Assembly: GCA_011525875.1 (NCBI GenBank)
Contig: WYBN01000013.1
Coordinates: forward strand, 62,001 to 126,000
Length of the DNA: 64,000 bases
From: Melioribacteraceae bacterium
Lineage (GTDB): Bacteria; Bacteroidota; Ignavibacteria; Ignavibacteriales; Melioribacteraceae
Direction of reading: 5' to 3'
The notes below the pieces were generated by a model that saw only the letters and a program-made list of their open reading frames with translations, made no database searches and was not told the DNA's origin. Every line of letters begins with the position of its first letter. Position 1 is the stretch's first letter. The translations under genes and the position numbers were made by a program. Below, in pieces: positions 49,934 to 60,004 of the stretch.

Positions 49934-51325
49934 ATGGAATACAGAATTGAAACTGATACTATGGGGGAAGTAAAAGTCCCGTCGGACAAATATTATGGCG
50001 CTCAAACAGCACGTTCGCTTATGAACTTCAAAATCGGGGGTGAAAGATTTCCGGCTGAAATGATTAGAGCTTTGGGTATTGTTAAAAAAGCTGCGGCGTT
50101 GGTGAATAACGAATTAGGCGCTCTAAGCGATGAAAAGAAATCTCTGATACTCAAAGCTGTTGATGAGGTTATTGAAGGTAAGCTTAATGATCACTTCCCA
50201 TTAGTAGTCTGGCAGACGGGCAGCGGCACTCAGACCAATATGAATACGAATGAAGTGATAGCAAACCGGGCTATTGAAATTGCAGGCGGCAAATTAGGCA
50301 GCAAAACACCGGTACATCCGAATGACGATGTAAATAAAGCCCAATCCACAAACGATGCATTCCCCACTGCAATTCACGTTGCGGCTGTGGAAGAAATTCA
50401 CCGTAGATTGATGCCGATGGTGGCAAAACTTCGAGATTCGCTCGAGGCAAAAGCAAAAGAATTCTCCGGTATGATCAAAATCGGCAGAACACATCTAATG
50501 GATGCTACACCGCTCACTCTCGGTCAGGAGTTTTCGGGTTATGCTTGGCAGTTGACAAACGGGCTTGAGCGGATTAATGATGCCTTAAAACGGTTATACG
50601 AAATCCCGCTGGGGGGAACGGCAGTCGGAACTGGATTAAACACTCATCCCGCCTATGCCGAGAAAGTCGCCTCTAAAATTTCAGAAATTACAGGTAAAAG
50701 TTTTGTTACTGCTCCAAATAAATTTGAAGCTATGGCAGGAAAAGACGCTTTGGTTGAAATGCACGGCGTGCTTAAAACTTTAGCCGCTTCGCTTATGAAA
50801 ATCTCGAATGATATTAGATGGCTGGGTTCAGGACCGAGATGCGGCATCGGTGAAATTGCTCTGCCGGAAAACGAACCCGGCAGTTCAATAATGCCAGGCA
50901 AGGTTAACCCTACACAGAGCGAAGCAATGACTATGGTTTGCGCTCAAGTTTTCGGAAATGACGTAACAATCAACTTCGCAGGCGCCAGTGGAAATTTTGA
51001 ATTGAACGTTTTTATGCCTGTAATGGCATTTAATGTTCTTCAATCAATTAAACTGATTGCCGACGCATGCGAAAGCTTTAGCGATAACTGTGTTGAGGGT
51101 ATAACGGCAAACGAAATGAATATAAAAAAACATCTCGAAAATTCTTTAATGCTCGTAACATCGCTAAATCCGGTTATCGGATATGATAATGCGGCTAAAG
51201 TTGCAAAGAAAGCTCATAAGGAAAATAAAACTCTTAAAGAAGCCGCAATGGAACTGGGTTTGCTGTCTTCAGAAAAATTTGATGAAGTTGTGCGTCCCGA
51301 AAAAATGATCGGCCCCAAAAAATAG
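49934..51325 (+). CDS. fumC: Class II fumarate hydratase
   Basis: This is a 463-residue fumarase/aspartase-superfamily enzyme that converts fumarate and malate in the TCA cycle. The signature [20 protein letters not shown] (about residues 316-335) carries the catalytic serine loop. The substrate-site segments [17 protein letters not shown] and [19 protein letters not shown], followed by [20 protein letters not shown], favour fumarase over aspartase. It starts after AGGAG and is a single-gene unit with its own putative promoter and terminator. Iron-free class II fumarases tolerate oxygen. Confidence 0.95.
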   Translation: MEYRIETDTMGEVKVPSDKYYGAQTARSLMNFKIGGERFPAEMIRALGIVKKAAALVNNELGALSDEKKSLILKAVDEVIEGKLNDHFPLVVWQTGSGTQTNMNTNEVIANRAIEIAGGKLGSKTPVHPNDDVNKAQSTNDAFPTAIHVAAVEEIHRRLMPMVAKLRDSLEAKAKEFSGMIKIGRTHLMDATPLTLGQEFSGYAWQLTNGLERINDALKRLYEIPLGGTAVGTGLNTHPAYAEKVASKISEITGKSFVTAPNKFEAMAGKDALVEMHGVLKTLAASLMKISNDIRWLGSGPRCGIGEIALPENEPGSSIMPGKVNPTQSEAMTMVCAQVFGNDVTINFAGASGNFELNVFMPVMAFNVLQSIKLIADACESFSDNCVEGITANEMNIKKHLENSLMLVTSLNPVIGYDNAAKVAKKAHKENKTLKEAAMELGLLSSEKFDEVVRPEKMIGPKK

Positions 51326-51350
51326 TTCTTAGACGAAAATTATTTAAAGT

Positions 51351-51390
51351 ATTCAACCCTTTGGAAAAATCCGGAGGGTTGAATTTATTA
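51351..51390 (+). terminator. Terminator after fumC
   Basis: ATTCAACCCTTTGGA (51351-51365) pairs with TCCGGAGGGTTGAAT (51370-51384) over 15 bp with two G-U pairs and an AAAA loop. The tail (TTATTAATTCTTTTTG) is T-rich but interrupted, so termination may be incomplete. Confidence 0.75.
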
Positions 51391-51402
51391 ATTCTTTTTG
51401 AA

Positions 51403-51433
51403 TTGAAAGACTACCGGAAGTTCAATATCTTTC
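51403..51433 (+). promoter_or_regulatory. Putative promoter of the secretion/TonB operon
   Basis: TTGAAA (51403-51408), 17 bases, then TATCTTTC (51426-51433), one mismatch to TAnnTTTG. It lies 27 bases before the first gene of the seven-gene operon and just after the fumC terminator. Confidence 0.45.
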
Positions 51434-51460
51434 AACCCGCTAATTCAAAATACGGTGTAA

Positions 51461-53536
51461 ATGAGAATAAATCTACAAGTAATATTTTTTGTAATTATTG
51501 CCTTCGCTTCGATAGTTGACGGACAAGAAAGAAAAACACTGTCAAAAGTACTTGATGATGATAACTCTAAATTTACTAATGTTGGGAATATAGGGCTTAC
51601 CGTTACAAATTTTGGAACTTACGGACACGGTTTCTCTCTTTGGCCCGAGCAGCCTTCCTGCCAGTATCCGTTAAACAGCGGTATCGAACATTTATTTGAC
51701 GGGGGCTTATGGATTGGAGCGTTTTTAAGTAATGACGCATCCGGTTCGGGACGTCAAGGACCTTTTGTTACAACAGGCGCAGTGGATGCCTCATCAATTG
51801 CAAACCGGGGCGGGGGATTTGAGTTTACTAATTCGCCCGGTTCAAAAGTTATCGAAAGATCTTCTCTAACCGATTCCAGATTTTTTAGCCCGCAATCAAT
51901 TTCTCACCAAGATTTTTTAATGGAGTTTACCGATACAAATACAAAATTCAACAACGGCGAAGTTATTGTAGATCATAAACCGCTGGGAGTGGTAATTCGT
52001 CAGGAGTCCTATGTATGGAATTATCCATTTGCTGATTTTTTTGTGATAATGAATTATTGGATTAAGAACGTCAGCAATAAATATATTGACAGTGTTTACA
52101 TTGGGCTGTGGACTGATGCGGTTGTCCGTAATACGAATGTAACTTCACCGCGTACAGGCGGTTCATTTTTTAACAAAGGCGGAAACGGGTATAACGATTC
52201 GCTTTTTATTGCTTATGAGTTTGATGCAACAGGCGATGTAGGTTTCACTGATAGCTATATCGGCATTCAATATCTTGGCGCTGATAAAACCAATGATACC
52301 GTTTGGTTTACAAGCTGGCAGTTTAGGAATACAGATGACCCAAACTTTTTTGCACCTCAAAATGACATTGAGCGGTACCGAAAACTCCAGGGATATTTCG
52401 GCGGCAATAACCGGCTTAATAACGGCATCAACCCGTCAATATTAAGAGCGCCGAGCAACAGATCGGTGCTGATATCCGCAGGCTCGTTTAAGACAATTCC
52501 GCCGGGCGATTCAATAAACATAACTTTTGCAATTTTTGCGGCAAAGAAATCGGGAAGCGAACCTGCGTCTCAAGATACAGAGGAACAGAAAGCTAATTTA
52601 TATTCCAATGCCGGGTGGGCTTTAAGAGCGTATCTCGGCGAGGACAAAAACGGCAATGGGATTTTGGACCCGGGTGAAGATCTTGACGGCGATGGAATAA
52701 TCACAAGATATATTCTGCCAAGCCCGCCAATCAGCCCGGTAGTTAAAGTTATTCCAGAGAACAGAAAGGTTACTATTTATTGGGATAAAAGAGCCGAAGA
52801 TTCCATCGATCCCATTTCAAACGAAAAGGATTTTGAAGGATACAGAATTTATAGAACTAACGCTGGGTTCGATCTTACTGAATCACAGGATGTACTTTCA
52901 TCCTTAAAATTAATTGCTGAATTTGATTCATTAAATTCAATTGGTTTTAATACAGGCTTCTCTGCTATTGAATTAACTGAGCCAGTCTTTTTTGAGGAGG
53001 ATTCTATTGCATATTATTATAAGTTCGAAATCAATGATCTCTTAAATGGATGGCAGTATGTTTATTCCGTCACTGCCTATGATACCGGCGATGAAGCAAA
53101 TAATCTCGAAAGTCTTGAATCAAGCAAACTTGCGGCTGCAAAAAGAATATTACCCGGAACCCCGCCTACAAGAAGCAAAGATGTTGAGGTGGGTGTATAT
53201 CCAAACCCTTATTATGGGAATGCCTATTGGGACGGGAATTCCGAGCGGTTGAGAAAAATTTATTTCTATAACCTGCCTGATGAGTGCGAAATTTATATTT
53301 ACACCCTTTCGGGCGACATTGTTAAGAAGATTCTTCATAACAGCGCCAGCAACGGTTCGGATCTTCGATGGTTTCAGACATTCGCCGACGGCAAACAGCA
53401 GTTTGCCGGAGGTGAGCATGCATGGGATTTGGTATCAGAGCGGGATCAGGCGATTGCAACCGGACTTTATTTATTTACTGTAAAAGATCTTAAGACAAAC
53501 AATATTAAAACTGGTAAATTTTTAGTAATAAAATAA
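51461..53536 (+). CDS. Secreted protein with C-terminal T9SS-like domain, unknown function
   Basis: This is a 691-residue protein with a signal peptide (LQVIFFVIIAFASIVDGQ). The N-terminal 380 residues have no domain I recognise. A calcium-binding-like segment, DKNGNGILDPGEDLDGDGI, sits near residue 400, and a fibronectin-III-like stretch follows (KVTIYWDKRAEDSIDPISNE). The C-terminus (GVYPNPYYGNAYW ... TGLYLFTVKDLKTNNIKTGK) resembles FlgD-like/T9SS sorting tails, although the lead motif is YPNPY instead of NPFNP. First gene of a tight operon with 13 bases to the next gene. A structural or binding role at the surface is an inference. Confidence 0.75.
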   Translation: MRINLQVIFFVIIAFASIVDGQERKTLSKVLDDDNSKFTNVGNIGLTVTNFGTYGHGFSLWPEQPSCQYPLNSGIEHLFDGGLWIGAFLSNDASGSGRQGPFVTTGAVDASSIANRGGGFEFTNSPGSKVIERSSLTDSRFFSPQSISHQDFLMEFTDTNTKFNNGEVIVDHKPLGVVIRQESYVWNYPFADFFVIMNYWIKNVSNKYIDSVYIGLWTDAVVRNTNVTSPRTGGSFFNKGGNGYNDSLFIAYEFDATGDVGFTDSYIGIQYLGADKTNDTVWFTSWQFRNTDDPNFFAPQNDIERYRKLQGYFGGNNRLNNGINPSILRAPSNRSVLISAGSFKTIPPGDSINITFAIFAAKKSGSEPASQDTEEQKANLYSNAGWALRAYLGEDKNGNGILDPGEDLDGDGIITRYILPSPPISPVVKVIPENRKVTIYWDKRAEDSIDPISNEKDFEGYRIYRTNAGFDLTESQDVLSSLKLIAEFDSLNSIGFNTGFSAIELTEPVFFEEDSIAYYYKFEINDLLNGWQYVYSVTAYDTGDEANNLESLESSKLAAAKRILPGTPPTRSKDVEVGVYPNPYYGNAYWDGNSERLRKIYFYNLPDECEIYIYTLSGDIVKKILHNSASNGSDLRWFQTFADGKQQFAGGEHAWDLVSERDQAIATGLYLFTVKDLKTNNIKTGKFLVIK

Positions 53537-53549
53537 CGGAGTAAGTAAA

Positions 53550-55634
53550 ATGAAAAAGATTGCACTAGTGTTTCTTTTTATAACGGTGATAGTAAGTGCG
53601 CAAGATTATCCGTTGACGCCGATCTACGATATTCAATACATAAACGACATTAATAATGTCGGCGATATTGCTTCGCCGCTTAACGGTGATACGCTAACTA
53701 TTGAAGGTGTAGTTCTTGTTGCCCCGCTTGTGAACGCTCAAACTGACAGACGAAGAATAATTGCTGCCGGCGCTCGGTGGTCTGCTTATATTCAAGATAA
53801 GAACGGGCAGCTATGGGGAGGGATGAATGTAATTCAACACGATACAGCCGGTCAGAATCAAAATACTTTTTGGGACTTAGCCGATACAGCACAGGTCGTT
53901 CGTGTTACAGGCATCGTTGAAGAGTATATTACTTCTACTCAGTTTTCTATTTTACTCAATCCGATTATCCCGGTGCAGGTTGTTGAACAATTGAACGAAA
54001 GACCGCAGCCTAAAGAAGTTGATATGAGCGAATTGATGGTTAACGGCGTTAAGAATCTTGAAGGCGAAAAATATGAGGGGATGTATGTTATTGTGCGCAA
54101 CCTATTTTCTTCCGACAGAAACTTAAGTAATGGTACATTCAAGCTGAATGATGCTGAGGGGAATTTTTTGATGATGTATGACCAGTCGGGATTCTTCACG
54201 CTGCGCACCCATCGGCTGACTGGCATTACCGATTACGAACCTCCGGTGGATGGTTCTGTGATAGGATTTATTAGAGGTATTGTAACAACACGCGACGATG
54301 CATATTATATAGTTCCGCTATATCCCGGGGATATTCATATCGGCGCTACGCCGCCTAATATTTCTAATCTTCAGCGTTCTGAAAAGATTGTCGCTCCGAA
54401 TCAACCTATGCAGGTTTCGGCAAGAATTGTTGACTTTGACGGAAATGTTGAATCGGCTCAGTTGAATTATCGTGTTAATAACGGCGGACTTATATCGGTT
54501 GACATGACCACCGATAATGATACGCTTTACACGGCTGAAATTCCCGGCGTTGCTCTCGATTCAGCGCTGGTTGATTATTACATAAGAGCGATTGATGATT
54601 CTAATAAAACTGCAATATATCCTGTCGATACAACTAAAAATAAATTCTTCTATTTCGTATTGAACAGAGATTTAACTATTCAGGATGTACAATACAATCC
54701 TTTCGGCGGCGGCTATAGTTCTCTTAATGGTTTTGAGGTTACTGTAAGCGGTGTTGTAACTGCGGATACTTCAGATCTTGGAACTGTAATTTATATTCAA
54801 AACGGGGAAGGACCATGGAGCGGAATTAGATTATTCGGTACTGAAACGCTCAAACTCAAAAAAGGCGATTTAGTTACGGTTACAGGGACAGTGCAAGAAG
54901 ACTTTAATTTTACGCAGATCAGAGATCTGAATGAACCTGCAAGCGTAGTTGTAAATGCCAGCGGAGTTGAGCTGCCCGAACCTGCGGAATTGCTTACTGG
55001 ACAGATAAACCTTCTGCCAAACGGTGCTGTACAAGCTGAACAATGGGAAGGCGTTTTAATAAAATACAAAAATGTTGCAGTCATTGCTGAGTCTGCTGAC
55101 GGTAACAGCAATTTCGGTGAAATGCTTGTTTCTGACGGAAGCGGCGATACCAGAGTTGAACTTCAAGACGGTAATCATAGATATCATAATTTGTGGGATC
55201 CGCTCTTGTATGATGATCCAAATCTCATCTACCTGAATCTCGCTTCTACTATCGAAGAACTTACGGGAGTTTTATATTTCTCATTCAGCAACTACAAGCT
55301 TATACCGCGAAACAATGATGACTTCAGTAATGTTGTCGGGGTTAAAGAAAATGACGGCGGGCTGCTTCCTTCAAAATTTATGCTCAGTCAGAATTATCCT
55401 AATCCATTTAATCCAAGCACAATAATAAATTATGAACTCCCTGTAAACGGACATGTATCATTAAAGATTTTTGATATACTCGGAAGGGAAGTTGCCGAGT
55501 TAGTTAATTCTCAGAAATCAGCCGGGAGTTATGAAGTGAATTTTAACGCTGCAAATCTCTCCAGCGGGGTTTATTTTTATGAAATTAGATCAGGCAGTTT
55601 TTATTCGGTAAAAAAGATGATGTTAATAAGATAA
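53550..55634 (+). CDS. Secreted OB-fold protein with T9SS sorting domain
   Basis: This is a 694-residue protein with a signal peptide (KKIALVFLFITVIVSAQ). Two stretches resemble the OB-folds found in extracellular nucleases (YhcR/ExeM type): about 45-150 (DTLTIEGVVLVAPLVNA) and about 385-500 (LNGFEVTVSGVVTADTSDLG, then KKGDLVTVTGTVQEDFNFTQ). Between them lies an Ig-like domain (PPNISNLQRSEKIVAPNQPM). The tail is a full type A T9SS domain (QNYPNPFNPSTIINYELP ... KMMLIR). No nuclease catalytic domain is present in this polypeptide. The EEP enzyme at 62073 in the same operon could be its catalytic partner. Confidence 0.8.
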   Translation: MKKIALVFLFITVIVSAQDYPLTPIYDIQYINDINNVGDIASPLNGDTLTIEGVVLVAPLVNAQTDRRRIIAAGARWSAYIQDKNGQLWGGMNVIQHDTAGQNQNTFWDLADTAQVVRVTGIVEEYITSTQFSILLNPIIPVQVVEQLNERPQPKEVDMSELMVNGVKNLEGEKYEGMYVIVRNLFSSDRNLSNGTFKLNDAEGNFLMMYDQSGFFTLRTHRLTGITDYEPPVDGSVIGFIRGIVTTRDDAYYIVPLYPGDIHIGATPPNISNLQRSEKIVAPNQPMQVSARIVDFDGNVESAQLNYRVNNGGLISVDMTTDNDTLYTAEIPGVALDSALVDYYIRAIDDSNKTAIYPVDTTKNKFFYFVLNRDLTIQDVQYNPFGGGYSSLNGFEVTVSGVVTADTSDLGTVIYIQNGEGPWSGIRLFGTETLKLKKGDLVTVTGTVQEDFNFTQIRDLNEPASVVVNASGVELPEPAELLTGQINLLPNGAVQAEQWEGVLIKYKNVAVIAESADGNSNFGEMLVSDGSGDTRVELQDGNHRYHNLWDPLLYDDPNLIYLNLASTIEELTGVLYFSFSNYKLIPRNNDDFSNVVGVKENDGGLLPSKFMLSQNYPNPFNPSTIINYELPVNGHVSLKIFDILGREVAELVNSQKSAGSYEVNFNAANLSSGVYFYEIRSGSFYSVKKMMLIR

Positions 55635-55643
55635 TTTAATTCG

Positions 55644-57194
55644 GTGTTGAATAAAACAAATAATATATCGTATTTAATTGCCGCCGCGCTGTTTTCGGCA
55701 TTAATTATTTTTGCTTGTTCGGAAACGCTTACTGATAATAAAATTGCTAACGAACCGCCGGATACAAAGCTGTTCATATTTCCCGACAGCAGCATTAGCA
55801 AACAGCAAAGCCGCCTGCGGATACATTGGTGGGGAGACGACCCCGACGGTCTTGTGATAGGCTATTATTATTCATGGGACGGTATCAACTGGAGTTTTAC
55901 TGATAAGAACGAAATACTTTTTACGCTTCAAATCGGAGCCAGCGATACAAGTTATATTTTCCATGTAGCAGCTGTTGATAATTCGGGCAACGGCAAATAC
56001 GATCAAAGTGTTTTTCAAAATGGCTTGAATTTCGGGACTGAACCATTCATTGATGCTAACTCTAATGGTCTGTACGACAGCGGCGAAAAATATTTTGATA
56101 TCGGGCTTATTGACCCTACACCCGCCATGCAGGAATTCCCTATCAAAAACTCACCGCCTTCTATCAAGTGGAATGACTTAAGTGCTGTTCCCGATACTTC
56201 GTATCCGGTCATGACTTTTGCATGGTCAGCTTCCGATATAGACGGTGATGAGTCAATAATATCTATCAATATCGCACTGAACGACACAACTAATTTTGTA
56301 ACTATTGACGGTTCGATAAGGCTTATAACCATAAGGACAAAACAGTTTGACACAGACAATCCATTAATGGATATTTATATAAACGGTCAGCCGAATTTTA
56401 CGGCGGACGTAAAACTGCCGGGTCTTCTATTCAATTCAAACAATAAATTTTTTATCCGCTCTGTTGATGTTTCCGGCGCTGCAAGTAAATTTATATCTCT
56501 TCCCGCCGATGATAAAAATTGGTTTGTTAAAAAACCGAGAGGCAAAATATTAGTAATAGACGATTATGTAACGGCGGATCAATCAGCTCAGTTCTACAGA
56601 GAAAAATTTGACAGTCTGCAGGGCAGCGCTCTTAAAAACAATTATGATGTGTGGGACTTAAAGAGAAACCCTTCGCCTTATGCTGCCACAACATTTCTGG
56701 AAACAATAAAATTGTACAACGCACTATTTTGGTATTCCGATAATTCGCCGACACTTGATCTTGCCTCAACGAGTATCCAAACATATCTCAACAGCGGCGG
56801 CAAGGTATTCTTCTCAATGCTGCTGCCGAGGACAATTGACCTTGAGCAGATGCAGAGTTTCTTGCCTGTTGACTCTTTCGATCAATTGTTTATAACTTCT
56901 GTAGTTGCAGGCGCTGATATTGTCCCGGACAGCGCTCTCTCGCACTATCCTTCTTTAAAAACAACCGATCCGGTTTTTATTGTAAGAACGTTTTATCCCT
57001 CGCAGACAAGCGCATCGACATTATATTATATCAACAGTTCTCAGGTTACAGGGAATAATATTGTCGGACTCAGGAACAATGATAATAATTTATATTTTCT
57101 CGCTATGCCTTTGAATAAATCAAATGCTATGGGGGGAACCGTAGTGGAATTACTTAACAGAATTTTCTTTGAAGAATTCAATATAAATTTATGA
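55644..57194 (+). CDS. Predicted lipoprotein, unknown function
   Basis: This is 516 residues, from GTG at 55644 or TTG at 55647. A lipobox (ALIIFAC) ends the signal, so the protein is lipid-anchored. Ig/fibronectin-like segments follow (HWWGDDPDGLVIGYYYSWDG), with an EF-hand-like DANSNGLYDSGE. The last 200 residues look like a flavodoxin/glutamine-amidotransferase-like fold (GKILVIDDYVTADQSAQFYR, LNSGGKVFFSMLLP) without clear catalytic residues. Its stop overlaps the TonB receptor start by 4 bases. In Bacteroidetes, lipoproteins beside TonB receptors often act as surface substrate-binding partners (SusD-like in role, though not in sequence here). Confidence 0.75.
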   Translation: MLNKTNNISYLIAAALFSALIIFACSETLTDNKIANEPPDTKLFIFPDSSISKQQSRLRIHWWGDDPDGLVIGYYYSWDGINWSFTDKNEILFTLQIGASDTSYIFHVAAVDNSGNGKYDQSVFQNGLNFGTEPFIDANSNGLYDSGEKYFDIGLIDPTPAMQEFPIKNSPPSIKWNDLSAVPDTSYPVMTFAWSASDIDGDESIISINIALNDTTNFVTIDGSIRLITIRTKQFDTDNPLMDIYINGQPNFTADVKLPGLLFNSNNKFFIRSVDVSGAASKFISLPADDKNWFVKKPRGKILVIDDYVTADQSAQFYREKFDSLQGSALKNNYDVWDLKRNPSPYAATTFLETIKLYNALFWYSDNSPTLDLASTSIQTYLNSGGKVFFSMLLPRTIDLEQMQSFLPVDSFDQLFITSVVAGADIVPDSALSHYPSLKTTDPVFIVRTFYPSQTSASTLYYINSSQVTGNNIVGLRNNDNNLYFLAMPLNKSNAMGGTVVELLNRIFFEEFNINL

Positions 57195-60001
57195 AAAAGA
57201 TTCTCTTAATATTGCTTTTAGTCTTATTCAGTAATCAGATGAATGCCCAGAACAAGGGTAGAATTGAAGGTAGTATTATAGACAAAACCACCAAACAGCC
57301 GCTGCCGGGAGTAAATATTCTGCTGAAAGGCACATACTACGGCGCAGCTGCGGATATTGACGGCAATTTTAAAATCGAAGGAATTTCACCGGGAGTTTAT
57401 TTGGTTGAAATATCATTCATCGGATATAAAACGAAACAATTCACCGGAATCGAAGTACAGGCGAATAAAACTCTTCAGTTAAATGTTGATATGGAGGAAA
57501 CATCTCTTACGATGGAGCAGGACGTTGTTGTTGTCGGCGATAAACCATTAATTGACGTTGAAGAGACTCAGAGCAAAAGAACCATTTCCAAGGAAGACAT
57601 AGAGCTTGCAGTCGTCGAAAATATCAAAGACCTTGTAACACAGCAGGCGGGCGTAATTCAGAACGATAATGCAATTCATATTCGCGGCGGTCGTTCGTAT
57701 GAAAATGCTTTTTTGCTCGACGGAGTTTCTGTGCAGGATCCCCTTGCCGGCACTGGTTTTGGACTGCAGCTTAGCGCAAGCGCAATTGAGGAGGTGGAAA
57801 TTATAACCGGCGGATTCAATGCGGAGTTTGGACAGGCGACATCCGGCGTTGTTAACGTCAGAACCCGAGAAGGTGATCAGAAATATTCCGGCTTCTTATC
57901 GTACAAGAAAGATAATTTGGGCAGCAAAACTTCAAGTAATGTTTTCAACATAGATATAGCAGAAGCTAATCTTTCCGGACCTGAGCCGGTAACGCGTTTC
58001 ATTCTTCCTGCTTTAGGCATTCAAATCCCCGGCGAGATAAGTTTCTTCGGTAGTTTTTATATGGGTATAAGCGACGGTATTACACAAGGGTATTTTAAAC
58101 CGACGGCGAAGCAGTTGTATTCATCAACTTTTTTTGGAACGCGTTTCGCCCCGCGAGCCGAAAACAGTTGGTTTTGGCTTGGTAAACTTACATATAAAAT
58201 TACACCGACAATGAAACTTGGTTATTCTTACAATCAGTCGGTGAATATAAATCAAAATTCACAGACGCTTCAAGCTAATTTAGAATACGTTGAACCGAGC
58301 CCGGGTTATCAGTATACGTTCCAAAACATTCTTGATAATGCAAATACATTTACACATAATAATAAATATAATTCTTTCAGCTGGACGCATACTCTAAACT
58401 CGAGAACATTTTATGAGCTGAAGTTCAATCATTACTTTTCGAATCTACGTGCAGACGCAAACGGCAAATTCTGGTACGAATACGAAGAGCGGAAGGATAT
58501 TGTAACATTTCCACCCGAATATTATAACACCGACAGAGATACAATAGGAGTTATTCCGGGCGACGGCTTCTGGGATGTCGGCAATCCGACTACTTGGCGT
58601 GACCATTACATTGAAGAATTTTCGATCAAAGGCGATTTAACAAGTTTCTTCGATGAAAAAAACAAATTTAAGGCAGGCTTCAATTTTGTATTCCAGGAAA
58701 TGCAGGTTATAGATATTTATATGCCCTGGATAGGCGAGCTTGGATTGAATAACGATATCTATAAAGTTTATCCTGCCCGCGGTTCGATGTATGCTCAGGA
58801 TAATATTAATTTCAGCGGGATGATACTTAATTTTGGATTACGATTTGATTATTGGTTCCCGGGAAAATATGTTGATGATGCAGTAAAAAATTCCGAAGTT
58901 GTTACAATCCCGGATGAAGTAAGAAAGAGATATAAGAATGATACTTACGGCTGGTTTGGTGATAGGAGATTCAAAGCACGGCTAAGTCCGCGGCTCGGTA
59001 TATCGCACCCCGTAACTGACAATCAAATTCTATTTTTCTCCTACGGACATTTTAATAAATGGCCCCGCCCTCAGTTTGTTTATGCTAAGTTAAGCCCGTC
59101 GAATGCTCAGTCATCTTTTCAAAGGTTTGGTAATCCTAACCTGAATCCCGAAACGACCGTTGCCTACGAACTCGGTTTAAAAACTCAATTCACACAAAAT
59201 GATGTTTTGACGGTTATAGCATACTATAAAGATATATTTGATTACGTCCGGACACGCACTGCAAGAATAACTTCCGCAAGATTCGCAACTCAATCTTTTA
59301 TCACCTATGCTAATCTTGATTATGCAAGATCACGCGGAATTGAAATAGAATACAAGAAAAGAATTGGGAAATGGTTTTCCGGAATGTTCTCGTTTTCTTA
59401 TGCCATCGTCACCGGCAAAAGTTCATCGGCTGACGAAGGTGTTTTAATACTTCGCGGCGATCTCGACGAATCTATTAAGGAAGAATATGTTTCGTGGGAC
59501 AGACCATTTACAGTTTCCAGCAGTTTGAATTTCTTTATTCCGAAAGGGCAGCCGTTATTTGGATTCGGTGAAGGAATATTGGATAACATCAGCTCACACA
59601 TACGATTATTTTTCCAATCCGGGAAACGTTATACGCCGGCTGTTTTTACCGGCAGCTATGCAACGGATGGCAGACCCGAATATGAATTTTTGCGAACCGA
59701 TAGGAATAATAAAATCGGCGATAACTGGTTCTGGGTTGATGTGAATTTGGAAAAATCATTCGAGTTATTCGGAATGAACTATTCAATCTTCATCGAAATA
59801 AGCAACTTGTTTGATACAAAAAATTCTGCAATAATAAATCCGGTTACGGGTAAAGCTTACGAGTACGGCGATGCGACCCCGTCTTCATGGAACGATCCGC
59901 TTTATCCTGATTTACAGGCGCCAATCACTCCATTCCCGGATAATCCGGCAAGATATTTAACGAGACGCAGCATTAAATTTGGAATTAATCTCAGATTTTA
60001 A
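57191..60001 (+). CDS. TonB-dependent receptor with N-terminal CarboxypepD_reg-like domain
   Basis: This is a 936-residue outer-membrane transporter. After the signal peptide (ILLILLLVLFSNQMNAQ) comes a carboxypeptidase-regulatory-like domain (GRIEGSIIDKTTKQPLPGVN, about 24-105). Next are a plug domain (VVENIKDLVTQQAGVIQNDN, HIRGGRSYENAFLLDGVSV) and a 22-strand-type barrel ending in the terminal phenylalanine (KFGINLRF). It imports a large substrate using TonB energy. It overlaps the lipoprotein gene by 4 bases and is followed 3 bases later by the PorV-like gene. The substrate is not evident; nucleic-acid fragments are possible given the neighbours. Confidence 0.93.
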   Translation: MKKILLILLLVLFSNQMNAQNKGRIEGSIIDKTTKQPLPGVNILLKGTYYGAAADIDGNFKIEGISPGVYLVEISFIGYKTKQFTGIEVQANKTLQLNVDMEETSLTMEQDVVVVGDKPLIDVEETQSKRTISKEDIELAVVENIKDLVTQQAGVIQNDNAIHIRGGRSYENAFLLDGVSVQDPLAGTGFGLQLSASAIEEVEIITGGFNAEFGQATSGVVNVRTREGDQKYSGFLSYKKDNLGSKTSSNVFNIDIAEANLSGPEPVTRFILPALGIQIPGEISFFGSFYMGISDGITQGYFKPTAKQLYSSTFFGTRFAPRAENSWFWLGKLTYKITPTMKLGYSYNQSVNINQNSQTLQANLEYVEPSPGYQYTFQNILDNANTFTHNNKYNSFSWTHTLNSRTFYELKFNHYFSNLRADANGKFWYEYEERKDIVTFPPEYYNTDRDTIGVIPGDGFWDVGNPTTWRDHYIEEFSIKGDLTSFFDEKNKFKAGFNFVFQEMQVIDIYMPWIGELGLNNDIYKVYPARGSMYAQDNINFSGMILNFGLRFDYWFPGKYVDDAVKNSEVVTIPDEVRKRYKNDTYGWFGDRRFKARLSPRLGISHPVTDNQILFFSYGHFNKWPRPQFVYAKLSPSNAQSSFQRFGNPNLNPETTVAYELGLKTQFTQNDVLTVIAYYKDIFDYVRTRTARITSARFATQSFITYANLDYARSRGIEIEYKKRIGKWFSGMFSFSYAIVTGKSSSADEGVLILRGDLDESIKEEYVSWDRPFTVSSSLNFFIPKGQPLFGFGEGILDNISSHIRLFFQSGKRYTPAVFTGSYATDGRPEYEFLRTDRNNKIGDNWFWVDVNLEKSFELFGMNYSIFIEISNLFDTKNSAIINPVTGKAYEYGDATPSSWNDPLYPDLQAPITPFPDNPARYLTRRSIKFGINLRF

Positions 60002-60004
60002 TTT

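Noticed and set aside
49934-51325. Aspartate ammonia-lyase instead of fumarase
   Set aside because: The superfamily signature is shared, but the substrate-site segments and 463-residue length fit class II fumarase better.
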